A stretch of DNA of 64,000 nt from Streptomyces sclerotialus (GTDB lineage: Bacteria > Actinomycetota > Actinomycetes > Streptomycetales > Streptomycetaceae). The notes beneath the pieces were generated by a model, which saw nothing but the letters and a program-made list of their open reading frames with translations, did no database searches and was not told the origin of the DNA. The position numbers and the translations under genes are program-made. This document shows positions 33,144 to 42,971 of the stretch, in pieces. Each line of letters begins with the position of its first letter. The stretch's first letter is position 1. The stretch lies in contig NZ_JBFOHP010000002.1 in the NCBI RefSeq assembly GCF_040907265.1, forward strand, positions 7,378,001 to 7,442,000. The letters run 5' to 3'.

Positions 33144-35926
33144 CCACCGGACAGGCGGCACCGGACGCCACCGTGCACCACGTGACCCCCGGCCGCCCCG
33201 GCGCGCTGGCCGCTGCCCTGGAGGCCGCTGCTCCGGGCGACGAAGTGCGGATGGCACCCGGGACGTACGAGGAGACGCTGCGCGTCGTACGGGACGTGAC
33301 GCTGCGGGCCGCGGACGGCGGCGCGGTCACCCTCGCCGCGCCCGGCGGCACCACCCCGGCCCTCGAAGTCCTGACCGGTGCCCGGCTGACGCTGGACGGG
33401 GTGGCCGTACGGGGCGGTGCGGCGGACCGGCCGGCCGTCCTGCTGTCCGGCGGCAGCGCGCACTGGCACGGCGGCGGCATCGGCCACGGGCGCCTCGAAG
33501 TGCTGCGTGACGCCGCGCTCACCATGACCGGCGCCCGCCTGACGGGCGCGGCACTGGCCGGGGCGCTGATCCGTACCACCGGTGCGGTGCGGCTGACGGA
33601 CTGTGTCCTGGAAGGCGCCCAGGGCACCGGCGTCGTGGTGGGCGGCGACTCCCGGCTGGAGATGACCGGCAGCCGGATCAGGGGGGCCACCGGCTCGGGC
33701 GTGCGGGTCCGCGACGGCGCACGCGTCGTGCTGCGCGACTGTCTGGTCGACGGCGCGGGCCGCAGCGGGCTGCTGTTCGAGGACCGGTCGGCGGCCCTGC
33801 TCGTGGACTGCCGGGTACGGGACTGCGGCGGCGAAGCGGTGCGCGTGCTGGACTCCTCGCCCGTACCGCAGGACGACGACCCGTACGAGGCGGCGGACGC
33901 CGCGGCCCCGGCGGAGGCCCGGGGCGGACTGCTGCTGTACGGCTGCGAGTTGAGCGGTGCGGGCGCCGACGCGCTGCATGTCGCCGGGGCCGGCGACGTC
34001 GTACTGGCCGGCTGCGTCCTGCGCGACGGCGGCGGCTCCGGCGCCACGGCGGGGGAGCGGGCGCGAGTACGGCTGGCCGACACCCGGATCGCACGGACCG
34101 CGTCGGTCGCCCTGACGGCCCACGGTACGGCCCGGCTGGAGGCGCGCGGCACGACCGTACGCGGCTCGGCGGCCAACGGCCTGCTGGCCACCGGCTCCGC
34201 CGCCGTCCGGCTCATCGACGGCGAGGTGACCGACTGCCGGTTCAGCGCCGTGCACGCCGGTGGTGACGCCGAGGTGACGCTGACCCGGCTGCGGGCCGGC
34301 CGCAGCCCCGAACACGGGCTGCACGCGGTCGCCGACGCCCGGCTCACGCTGACCGAGGTGCACCTCACCGACTGCGGTATGTCCGGCCTCGACCTGTCCG
34401 GCGCGGCGAGCGCCGAGGCCGCCGACCTGTCCGTCGTCCGCTGCCGCAACGGTGTCGTCGCGGGATCCGGCGGCCCGGTCCGCCTGACCGGCTGCACGGT
34501 CACCGACGCCGAACGCGCCGGGTTCAGCTTCGGCCCCGCCGGCGACGCGGAACTGGCCGGTGGCCGGGTGCTGCGTGCCGGTACGGCCGGGCTGGTGGTC
34601 CAGGACGGCGCCACCGTACGGGCCCGGGACGTGGAGATCACCGAGGCGGCCGGGTCCGGGGTGGTGGTCGCGGCCGGCGCCGCCCCGCACGTGAGCCGGG
34701 TACGGATCGTACGCGCCGGCAAGAACGGCGTGATCGTGGACGCCAAGGGCGCCGGCGTCTTCGAGGACTGCGAGATCACCGCACCCGGCTACCCGGCCGT
34801 GCACCTGGGCGACGCGGCCACCCCCGTACTGACCCGCATCCGTGTGCAGGACGCCGACGCCGACCTGAGCACCGGGGCCGGCGCCGAACCGGAGGTGCGG
34901 GACTGCGTCTCGTGGCAGGTCAAGGACGCGCAGTGGCCCGCGCCGATGGCGCCCGTGACGGCCACCGCCACGGGGGCGGCGTCCGGCGTCACCCCGGCCG
35001 GGGGTGCCACGGCCACGGCCCCGGCCACCGAGGAGGACCTCGACGAACTGCTCGGCGAACTGCAGCAGTTGATCGGCCTGGACCGGGTCAAGCAGGATGT
35101 CGCCTCGCTCGTGAAGCTGATGCGCATGGTGCAGCGCCGTGAGGCCGCCGGGCTCGCGGCGCCGCCGCTCAGCCGCCACCTGGTCTTCGCGGGCAATCCC
35201 GGCACCGGCAAGACCACGGTGGCCCGGCTCTACGGCCGTATCCTGGCCGCCGTAGGCCTGCTGGAGCGCGGCCACCTCGTGGAGGCCGACCGCTCCGCGC
35301 TGGTCGGCGAGTACGTCGGCCACACCGGGCCGAAGACCCAGCGGGTCTTCATGGAGGCGATGGGCGGCGTGCTGTTCATCGACGAGGCGTACTCCCTGGC
35401 ACCCGCACACGGCTCGGGCGGCAACGACTTCGCGCAGGAGGCCGTCGCCACCCTCGTGAAGCTGATGGAGGACCACCGCGACGCCGTCGTGGTCATCGTC
35501 GCCGGCTACCCGGCGGAGATGGAGCACTTCATCGACTCCAACCCCGGTCTCGCCTCCCGCTTCAACCGCACGCTGCTGTTCGAGGACTACGGCACCGAGG
35601 ACCTGGTGCGCATCGTGGAACAGCACGCGGCGGCCCACCAGTACGAACTGACCGACGCGGCGCGCGCCACGCTCACCGGCTACTTCGACCACGTACCCCG
35701 CGACGGCCGGTTCGGCAACGGACGCTCGGCCCGGCAGACGTTCCAGGCGATGACCGAACGGCAGGCGTACCGCGTCGCGGAGAACGACTCCCCGTCCGAG
35801 GCGGACCTGCGGACGCTGTCCGAACTGGACGTACCGGAACTGGACATCCCGGAGCCGAGCCTGTCAGGGCCCGGCGTACCGCAAGCGCTCCCGTCCGGCC
35901 CCGGCGGGCCCGCCCGCCCGTCCTGA
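33140..35926 (+). CDS. Right-handed beta-helix fused to an EccA-like AAA+ ATPase
   Basis: A 928-aa protein whose ATG overlaps the giant gene stop (ATGA). Residues ~10-600 are parallel beta-helix repeats: APGTYEETLRVVRDVTLRAA, then many rungs of the form GxxVRLxDCxVxGAxGxG. After an Ala/Thr linker, ~635-895 is a CbxX/CfxQ-type AAA+ domain: LIGLDRVKQDV, AGNPGTGKTTVARLYG (Walker A ~687-694), GGVLFIDEAYSL (Walker B) and ASRFNRTLLFEDY (Arg finger region). EccA ATPases of type VII systems have this AAA+ core but carry TPR repeats at the N-terminus, so a beta-helix there is distinctive. The overlap suggests that it handles or chaperones the 3000-aa protein. Confidence 0.88.
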   Translation: MTTGQAAPDATVHHVTPGRPGALAAALEAAAPGDEVRMAPGTYEETLRVVRDVTLRAADGGAVTLAAPGGTTPALEVLTGARLTLDGVAVRGGAADRPAVLLSGGSAHWHGGGIGHGRLEVLRDAALTMTGARLTGAALAGALIRTTGAVRLTDCVLEGAQGTGVVVGGDSRLEMTGSRIRGATGSGVRVRDGARVVLRDCLVDGAGRSGLLFEDRSAALLVDCRVRDCGGEAVRVLDSSPVPQDDDPYEAADAAAPAEARGGLLLYGCELSGAGADALHVAGAGDVVLAGCVLRDGGGSGATAGERARVRLADTRIARTASVALTAHGTARLEARGTTVRGSAANGLLATGSAAVRLIDGEVTDCRFSAVHAGGDAEVTLTRLRAGRSPEHGLHAVADARLTLTEVHLTDCGMSGLDLSGAASAEAADLSVVRCRNGVVAGSGGPVRLTGCTVTDAERAGFSFGPAGDAELAGGRVLRAGTAGLVVQDGATVRARDVEITEAAGSGVVVAAGAAPHVSRVRIVRAGKNGVIVDAKGAGVFEDCEITAPGYPAVHLGDAATPVLTRIRVQDADADLSTGAGAEPEVRDCVSWQVKDAQWPAPMAPVTATATGAASGVTPAGGATATAPATEEDLDELLGELQQLIGLDRVKQDVASLVKLMRMVQRREAAGLAAPPLSRHLVFAGNPGTGKTTVARLYGRILAAVGLLERGHLVEADRSALVGEYVGHTGPKTQRVFMEAMGGVLFIDEAYSLAPAHGSGGNDFAQEAVATLVKLMEDHRDAVVVIVAGYPAEMEHFIDSNPGLASRFNRTLLFEDYGTEDLVRIVEQHAAAHQYELTDAARATLTGYFDHVPRDGRFGNGRSARQTFQAMTERQAYRVAENDSPSEADLRTLSELDVPELDIPEPSLSGPGVPQALPSGPGGPARPS

Positions 35927-35963
35927 CCCGCCGCCCCCGACCACTCCCAGGAGGAAACCCCCG

Positions 35964-36905
35964 TTGTCACAGCCGAACAAGAACGCCGGTCCGGACCGCC
36001 CGTCCGGGACCGGTTTCGCGGAGACCTTCGCCAAGGGGGCGCGCACACCGCTGCGCGGCCTGGCGCCCGGCCGGCGGGTGTGGAAGACAGTAGTGGGCCT
36101 GCCCGTGCTGGCCGGTGTCGGCGTCGGCGTGGTGGCGCTGGCCACCTTCGGCGCCTCCCAGGTGCGCTTCGGCGACGGCCAGGAGAAGCCCGTCGCGGCC
36201 AAGCAGCCGCAGCCGACGAAGACGAGCTCTCCGGCACCGGCCGCCAAGCCCAGCAAGTCGCCGAGCCCGGCGTCACCGAAGCCCAGCGAAGCGGGGGCGC
36301 CCTCCCGGGCTCCCGAGGCACCGAAGGCGCCGGAGAAGAAGACCCCCGCCCCTGAGGCCAAGAAGAAGCCCGCCGGTCCGCCCCGCGTGACCTACACGGG
36401 CCTCGCGGGACCCGGCTGCCCGACCCCGCCCGGCGGCGGCTATCAGCAGCAGGGCGCCTACAACGACGGCGGCAACGGCTGGTACGGGCTCACCGGCGGC
36501 AGCACCCAGGAGGGCGGCTGCAGCGGCCAGTTCACGTCCGTACCGATGTCCGGTGACCCGGCCAAGGACGCCAAGAGCCGCGTGATGTGGTGGTTCGCGC
36601 CAGGCCCGGAGTCCCGGACCTGCCAGGTCTCGGTCTACGTGCCCGAGGGCCCCAACGACCGCGACGTGAACGGTCACCCGACCACCTATCACGTGCTGAC
36701 CGACGCCTTCGACAGAAACACCAAGTACGGCCAGTTCACCATCGACCAGGCCGGGCACCGCGGCAGCTGGCAGCCGGGCGGCACCTTCCAGGTCCGCCAG
36801 GGCAAGATCGCCGTGAAGCTGCTGGACCGCGGCATCGATTACGGGCCGGGCCGCGAGGCCGCCCACCACGCGGCGGCGCCCGTCAAGGTCACCTGCCACG
36901 CCTGA
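35964..36905 (+). CDS. Membrane-anchored surface protein with golvesin-like C-terminal domain
   Basis: A 313-aa protein from TTG 35964, with AGGAGG 7 nt upstream. A basic N-terminus precedes one membrane helix (VVGLPVLAGVGVGVVALATF, ~43-62). A Pro/Ala/Lys/Ser-rich spacer (~70-135) looks like a cell-wall-spanning linker. The C-terminal domain has AYNDGGNGWYG, the jelly-roll-like SRTCQVSVYVP and a TFQVRQGKIAVKLLDRG strand pair, reminiscent of golvesin/carbohydrate-binding-like domains; two Cys (C190 region and penultimate) may pair. It is the last gene of the plus-strand type VII-like set, 37 nt after the AAA+ gene, and may act at the cell surface in secretion or attachment. Confidence 0.7.
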   Translation: MSQPNKNAGPDRPSGTGFAETFAKGARTPLRGLAPGRRVWKTVVGLPVLAGVGVGVVALATFGASQVRFGDGQEKPVAAKQPQPTKTSSPAPAAKPSKSPSPASPKPSEAGAPSRAPEAPKAPEKKTPAPEAKKKPAGPPRVTYTGLAGPGCPTPPGGGYQQQGAYNDGGNGWYGLTGGSTQEGGCSGQFTSVPMSGDPAKDAKSRVMWWFAPGPESRTCQVSVYVPEGPNDRDVNGHPTTYHVLTDAFDRNTKYGQFTIDQAGHRGSWQPGGTFQVRQGKIAVKLLDRGIDYGPGREAAHHAAAPVKVTCHA

Positions 36906-37215
36906 GCGCCTGCTGCGGGCCCGCTGCGTGCCGCAGACCGTTCCGTACGGCACAGCGCGCAGCGGGCCCGCGACCGGCCGCACACCGGGAAGCGGAGCGC
37001 GAAGGCATCCGGCCCGGTCAGGACAGTCGGCAAGGGGCACACCGAACGGGCGGAGGCGGCCCCGGGGGCGTTCCGCAGTCCGGGCACCCCGGTGGTTCCA
37101 TGGGCATGGCGCGCGTATGCGAAGCCCTTTCGGCCACCGGCATGAGTACCCGTACTCCATGGTCCGGGCGCGGTCGGCCCCGGCCCCTTCCGTACGAGCC
37201 GCCTCCGGGGTTCCG
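36906..37215. other. Intergenic region between convergent genes, with terminator
   Basis: This 310-nt GC-rich gap holds a strong hairpin at its left end (36915-36971). No gene with a ribosome site or recognisable motif was found in the remainder before the 3' end of the MscS gene. Confidence 0.6.
36915..36971. terminator. Large hairpin after the type VII-like locus
   Basis: Arm 36915-36933 (GCGGGCCCGCTGCGTGCCG) pairs with 36948-36971 (starts CGGCA, ends GCAGCGGGCCCGC) with a 5-nt bulge. It lies 10 nt after the surface-protein stop and before the convergent mscS gene, so it probably ends transcription of the locus. Confidence 0.75.
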
Positions 37216-38220
37216 TCAGCGGGACGCGGGGACAGTGGGGGCGGCGGCGTTGTCGTCGGTGCGCATCCAGACCGTGCGCTGGGGGAAGGGGATCTCGATG
37301 CCCGCGGCATCGAGGGCTTCCTTGACGCGACGGCGCATCTCGCGGGTGACGCCCCACTGCTTGAGGGGGGCGGTCTTGACGGCGACACGTACGACGACAC
37401 CGTCGGCGTCCAGGGACTGCACACCCCAGATCGACGGCTCCTCCAGGAGGACGTCCTGGAACTCCGGGTCCTGGCGCATGGCGTGACCGGTCTCTTCCAG
37501 GACGCGGTAGACCGTGTCCAGGTGGGAGTCGTAGGCCACGGAGACGTCGAGGACGGCGCGGGCCCATTCCTGGCTGTCGTTCCGCACCCGCTGGATCTCG
37601 CCGTTGCGGATGTGCCACAGACCGCCGTTGAGGTCGCGGACCTGAGTGAGGCGGAGGCCGACGTGCTCGACCTCGCCGACGGCCTCGCCGAGGTCGACGG
37701 AGTCACCGACGCCGTACTGGTCCTCGATCATGATGAGCATTCCGGACAGGTAGTCCGCGACCAGGCTCTGCGCGCCGAAGCCGATCGCCAGGCCCACCAC
37801 ACCCGCGCTCGCCAGGATCGGGCCGAGAGCGATGCCGATCTGATCGAGGATCATGGCCAGGCCCATGACGGACACGACGATGGTGACGATGCTGCTGAGC
37901 ACCGTGCCGATGGTGCGTGCTCGCTGCTGGCGCCGTTCGTTGGCGCGGGAGGGGTCGCGGTGCAGGACGGCGGGGCCGCGGCCGGTGCGGCGCGGCCCGC
38001 CGTCACCTTCACCGGACTGCAGGATGCGCTGTACGGCGCGGTCGATCGCCCGCTTGGCCACCGCCCGTACGATGACCGCCCCCACGATGATCAGGAGGAT
38101 GCGCAGCGGTACGCCTATCAAGGTGTCGACGTTGTTCCGGACCCAGTCCGGGACAGCGATCACCTGGTCGGCGACGTCGCTGCTCAGTACGTGAGACGCG
38201 GATGCGTCCAGGGGTGACAC
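37216..38220 (-). CDS. MscS-family small-conductance mechanosensitive channel
   Basis: A 334-aa protein from GTG 38220. Two to three N-terminal helices (LRILLIIVGAVIVRAVAKRA and RTIGTVLSSIVTIVVSVMGL) lead to the pore-lining TM3 region ILASAGVVGLAIGFGAQSLV, where the Gly/Ala packing pattern and GFGAQ are MscS hallmarks. The beta domain follows (DQYGVGDSVDLGEAVGEVEH, then LRDLNGGLWHIRNGEI-like sequence), then the alpha/beta C-terminal domain. It releases solutes on hypo-osmotic shock. It is a single gene, opposite in direction to both flanking loci and not obviously linked to either. Confidence 0.92.
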   Translation of the reverse strand: MSPLDASASHVLSSDVADQVIAVPDWVRNNVDTLIGVPLRILLIIVGAVIVRAVAKRAIDRAVQRILQSGEGDGGPRRTGRGPAVLHRDPSRANERRQQRARTIGTVLSSIVTIVVSVMGLAMILDQIGIALGPILASAGVVGLAIGFGAQSLVADYLSGMLIMIEDQYGVGDSVDLGEAVGEVEHVGLRLTQVRDLNGGLWHIRNGEIQRVRNDSQEWARAVLDVSVAYDSHLDTVYRVLEETGHAMRQDPEFQDVLLEEPSIWGVQSLDADGVVVRVAVKTAPLKQWGVTREMRRRVKEALDAAGIEIPFPQRTVWMRTDDNAAAPTVPASR

Positions 38221-38832
38221 GGGAGTTGCTCCAGACGATCGGTGTACGTGCTACTCGGCGCGTAGAACGTAGTGGGGCCCCTGAGCAAGGTCAAAAGGAG
38301 CCTGATGAGTGCTCGGGCGACGTGCCGGGTGAGCCCGGTCAGCCCGTGCCCCCCGACCAGGCCGGCAGCGCGGAGAACGCCCGTCAGCACAGGTCACACG
38401 GCATGTCCTCGTCCTCGAGGCCCGGCAGACGGTCACCGGTTCGTCACCGGTCGGTGGAATCGTCTCCAAATCTTGAGCACAAATTCCACACATCCCTCTC
38501 TTCACACGGGCCCCGATGGTCTAGATTGACCGTGCTTCACATGCTGTGACACGAAGCGACAAATGATGATCTACGGGTCGGGCGCTACGGACAGCCGGCA
38601 ACTGTGTCTGCCGCGCCGGGCGCCAGGGGGCTTTGGGGGAGGAGAGCACCCGAGGTTTCGACGGGTTTCCGGGTACCTCGGGTGTCCGGCGGGGCATGCG
38701 GGTCCCTGCCGTCCGGATGGGTTGCTGGAATTGCTCAAACAGCGCTGAGACAGCCGAACTGTCATGCGCGGCGCGGGGGGCGGGGGCCTCCTGGTTATTC
38801 GGCCACGTACCACTGGGGACCGGGGGGTTTCT
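38221..38832. other. Long leader and promoter region of the exopolysaccharide operon
   Basis: This 612-nt region is lower in GC around 38460-38560 (AATCTTGAGCACAAATTCC, then GGTCTAGATTGACC, a short inverted repeat at about 38518), the likely promoter zone. A perfect 10-bp inverted repeat follows at 38647-38684. A 61-codon frame (38563-38748) is open but has only moderate codon bias and no good ribosome site; it could be a leader peptide or chance. The GTG of the sugar transferase ends the region, preceded by GGGGGG. Confidence 0.55.
38647..38684 (+). promoter_or_regulatory. Stem-loop in the exopolysaccharide operon leader
   Basis: CACCCGAGGT (38647-38656) and ACCTCGGGTG (38675-38684) are perfect 10-bp inverted repeats around an 18-nt loop that itself contains CGGG/CCGGG segments able to pair alternatively. 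It lies 149 nt before the first gene of a 25-kb operon. It could act as an attenuator or protein-binding site. Confidence 0.5.
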
Positions 38833-40314
38833 GTGCGGCAGGGGGGATTAGTCGGCCCTTTTCCGTCGGCGCGCGGGCGTCTGGCGGACGGGGTGATCAG
38901 CCGGCCGGCGAACGACTGGGAGCAGCGGTACCGCCGTACCGTGATCACCAGCGACACCGTGGCCACCGGCTTGGTGGTGGCCACGATCGGCAACTTCTTC
39001 GGGGCCCGGGACGCGGCCGACTGGCATGAGAAGTGGGGAATTCTCGCCTTCTGCACCCAGCTGCTGGTGCTGGGCGCGCTTGCGGTGAGCCGGTCGTGGG
39101 CGCCGGCCGTGCTCGGCCAGGGCGCCGAGGAATTCCGCCGGCTCGGACGCTCACTGTTCACGGCGACCGTCGTCCTCGCGCTCGGCGGGATCGCCCTCAC
39201 CTCGCGCAACATCAAGCTCTGGATCTTCGTCGCGATTCCCGCGATCGCGCTCGTCACCATGACCACGCGGTATGTGCTCCGCCTCTGGCTGCACAAGCAG
39301 CGGAAGCAAGGGGCGTGTCTGCGACCGGTGCTCGCTGCCGGAAGCCCGGACACCGTGCGCGACCTGATCACCCGGACCCGCAAGTTCCCGCACCTCGGCT
39401 GGCGGGTGGAGGCGGTGTGCACGACGGACGGTCGCGGGCCCGACGGCGACCAACTGGTGGACGGAGTGCCGGTCGTCGGCGAACTGGCGGACGTCGCGGG
39501 CCACGTCCGTCGCGACGGCTACCGGGTCGTCGCGGTCACACCGGACCCGCACTGGTCACCGGACCGGCTGCAGCGGCTGGCCTGGAACCTCGAAGGCAGC
39601 GATGCCGAGATGGTCGTGGCCCCCGTGCTGATGGAGGTGGCAGGGCCGCGGCTGCACGTCGACGCGGTGCTCGGGATCCCGCTGCTGCGGGTCAGCATGC
39701 CGGCCTTCACCGGGGGACGCCGGGCGATCAAAGAGGTCGTCGACCGGCTGGGCGCGGCGGTCCTGCTGGTGCTGTTCGCGCCGCTGATGGTGCTCGTCGC
39801 GCTGCTCGTGATGGCGGACAGCCGGGGCGGGGCGGTCTACCGCCAGCGCAGGGTCGGCAAGGACGGCCGCGAGTTCACCATCCTCAAGTTCCGCACCATG
39901 GTGGTGGGGGCCCACGGAGCACGCGCCGCGCTGGCCGACCGCAACGAGGGCGCGGGGCTGCTGTTCAAGCTGCGCCGGGATCCGCGGGTGACCCGGGTGG
40001 GAGCGGTGCTGCGCCGGTACTCGCTCGACGAGCTCCCGCAGCTCTTCAACGTGCTCACGGGATCGATGTCGCTCGTCGGCCCGCGGCCTCCGTTGCCGGA
40101 GGAGTCCGCCGCGTACGGCCCGGACATCCGGCGGCGGCTGCTGGTCAAGCCCGGACTCACCGGCCTGTGGCAGATCAGCGGGCGCAGCGACCTGCCGTGG
40201 GACGAGGCGGTCCGCCTCGACCTGCGGTACGTGGAGGACTGGTCGCTCGCCCTGGACGCAGTGATCTTGTGGAAGACGCTGCGTGCGGTGTTCTACGGCC
40301 AGGGGGCCTACTGA
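38833..40314 (+). CDS. Polyprenyl-phosphate sugar-1-phosphate transferase (exopolysaccharide initiation)
   Basis: A 493-aa protein from GTG 38833 (GGGGGG at 5 nt). Four to five N-terminal membrane helices and a CoA-binding-like central region are followed by the catalytic bacterial sugar transferase domain. That domain has a membrane anchor (AAVLLVLFAPLMVLVALLV), then YRQRRVGKDGREFTILKFRTM, RRYSLDELPQLFNVLTGSMS, VGPRPPLPEE and KPGLTGLWQISGRSDLPWDE. This is the full-length WbaP/CpsE-type layout, transferring a hexose-1-phosphate to undecaprenyl phosphate as the first step of repeat-unit assembly. It heads the plus-strand operon. The donor sugar cannot be told from sequence. Confidence 0.93.
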   Translation: MRQGGLVGPFPSARGRLADGVISRPANDWEQRYRRTVITSDTVATGLVVATIGNFFGARDAADWHEKWGILAFCTQLLVLGALAVSRSWAPAVLGQGAEEFRRLGRSLFTATVVLALGGIALTSRNIKLWIFVAIPAIALVTMTTRYVLRLWLHKQRKQGACLRPVLAAGSPDTVRDLITRTRKFPHLGWRVEAVCTTDGRGPDGDQLVDGVPVVGELADVAGHVRRDGYRVVAVTPDPHWSPDRLQRLAWNLEGSDAEMVVAPVLMEVAGPRLHVDAVLGIPLLRVSMPAFTGGRRAIKEVVDRLGAAVLLVLFAPLMVLVALLVMADSRGGAVYRQRRVGKDGREFTILKFRTMVVGAHGARAALADRNEGAGLLFKLRRDPRVTRVGAVLRRYSLDELPQLFNVLTGSMSLVGPRPPLPEESAAYGPDIRRRLLVKPGLTGLWQISGRSDLPWDEAVRLDLRYVEDWSLALDAVILWKTLRAVFYGQGAY

Positions 40315-40387
40315 TGCGCGGGAGCCGTCGTCCGGCCGACGCGTGGACCGCAGGCCGCAAGGGCCTGCCTGGGGGGAGAGACGGGGC

Positions 40388-41693
<1,306 letters not shown>

Positions 41694-41704
<11 letters not shown>

Positions 41705-42971
41705 CGCAGTGGACAACGCGACCGGCGGCGACGGATACGGCCGGCGCGCGCTGATCCTGGTGGAGAACCTGTCGGTGCCGTTCGACCGGCGGGTGTGGCA
41801 GGAGTGCACGACGCTCCGCGACGCGGGCTGGGAGGTGCACGTCATCTGCCCCCGGGGGGAGAAGCGGGACACGGAGCCGGAGGCGGTGATCGACGGGGTG
41901 CGCATCCACCGCTACCCGTTGCGCGCGGCCACCGGAGGACCGGCCGGCTACCTGCGGGAGTACGGAACGGCGCTGTGGCACACGGTCCGGCTGGCCCGCA
42001 AGGTCGGCCCGGTCGACGTGGTACACGCCTGCAATCCGCCCGACCTGCTGTTCCTGCCGGCGCTGTGGCTGAAGCGGCACGGCGCGCGGTTCGTCTTCGA
42101 CCAGCACGACCTGGTACCCGAGCTGTACCTCTCCCGGTTCGACCGCGGAAAGGACCAGCTCTACCGCGCCGTGTGCGCGCTGGAACGGCGGACCTACCGG
42201 GCCGCGGACGTCGTGCTCGCCACGAACGAGAGCTACCGGGACGTCGCGCTGCGCCGTGGCGGCAAACGGCCGGAGGACGTGTTCGTGGTGCGCAGCGCGC
42301 CCGCGATCGAGCGGTTCCAACCGGTGCCGTCCGAGCCGGAGCTGAAGCGCGGCAAGCCTCATCTGCTGTGCTACCTCGGCGTGATGGGGCCGCAGGACGG
42401 CGTCGACTACGCCTTGCGGGCCCTCGCGAAGCTGCGCGACGGACTCGGACGCACCGACTGGCACGCGGTGTTCGTCGGCGCCGGTGACGCCTTCGACGCG
42501 ATGGTGGAGCTGTCCCGTCGGCTCGGGCTCTCCGAGCAGGTGCAGTTCACCGGACGCATCCCGGACGCCGACCTGGTGCGCTACCTGTCCACCGCGGACG
42601 TGTGCCTCTCGCCCGACCCGCGTAACCCGCTCAACGACGTGTCGACCATGAACAAGGTCCTGGAGTACATGGCGATGGGCCGGCCGATCGTCTCGTTCGA
42701 CCTCCGGGAGGCGCGCGTCTCCGCCGGTGACGCCGCCGTCTACGCGCCCGCCAACGACGAGGCCGAGTTCGCCGGGCTCATCGCCTCGCTGCTCGACGAT
42801 CCGGAGAAGCGGGCCCGGATGGGCAAGACCGGCCAGGAGCGGATCAGCGGGCCGCTCTCCTGGCGGAACTCGCAGGCATCGCTGCTCGCCGCCTACGCCG
42901 CTGCGTGCCGCGACCACACTTCGGTGCCGGCGGACGACCCGGTTCGGACGGGGCGGAGGCCGCGGCGTTGA
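41694..42971 (+). CDS. GT4-family glycosyltransferase
   Basis: About 425 aa from TTG 41694 (11-nt overlap with the dehydrogenase); GTG 41709 is an equally plausible in-frame start. A GT-B fold is indicated by ALILVENLSVPFDRRVWQE near the N-terminus, VDVVHACNPPDLLFLPAL, DQHDLVPELY, and a C-terminal donor-binding domain with KVLEYMAMGRPIVSFDL, where the conserved Glu is in the EYMAMG motif. It is cytoplasmic or peripheral and adds a sugar to the lipid-linked repeat unit. Codon bias and spacing match the rest of the operon. Confidence 0.9.

Noticed and set aside
29811..33257. 1148-codon minus-strand open frame opposite the 3000-aa gene
   Set aside because: Its composition is that of an antisense frame and it spans two plus-strand genes. 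The plus frame has two internally homologous modules, which proves coding on that strand.
38563..38748. 61-codon frame in the exopolysaccharide leader as a possible peptide gene
   Set aside because: Only moderate third-position GC, no ribosome site, and it contains the leader stem-loop. Kept only as a comment in the intergenic entry.
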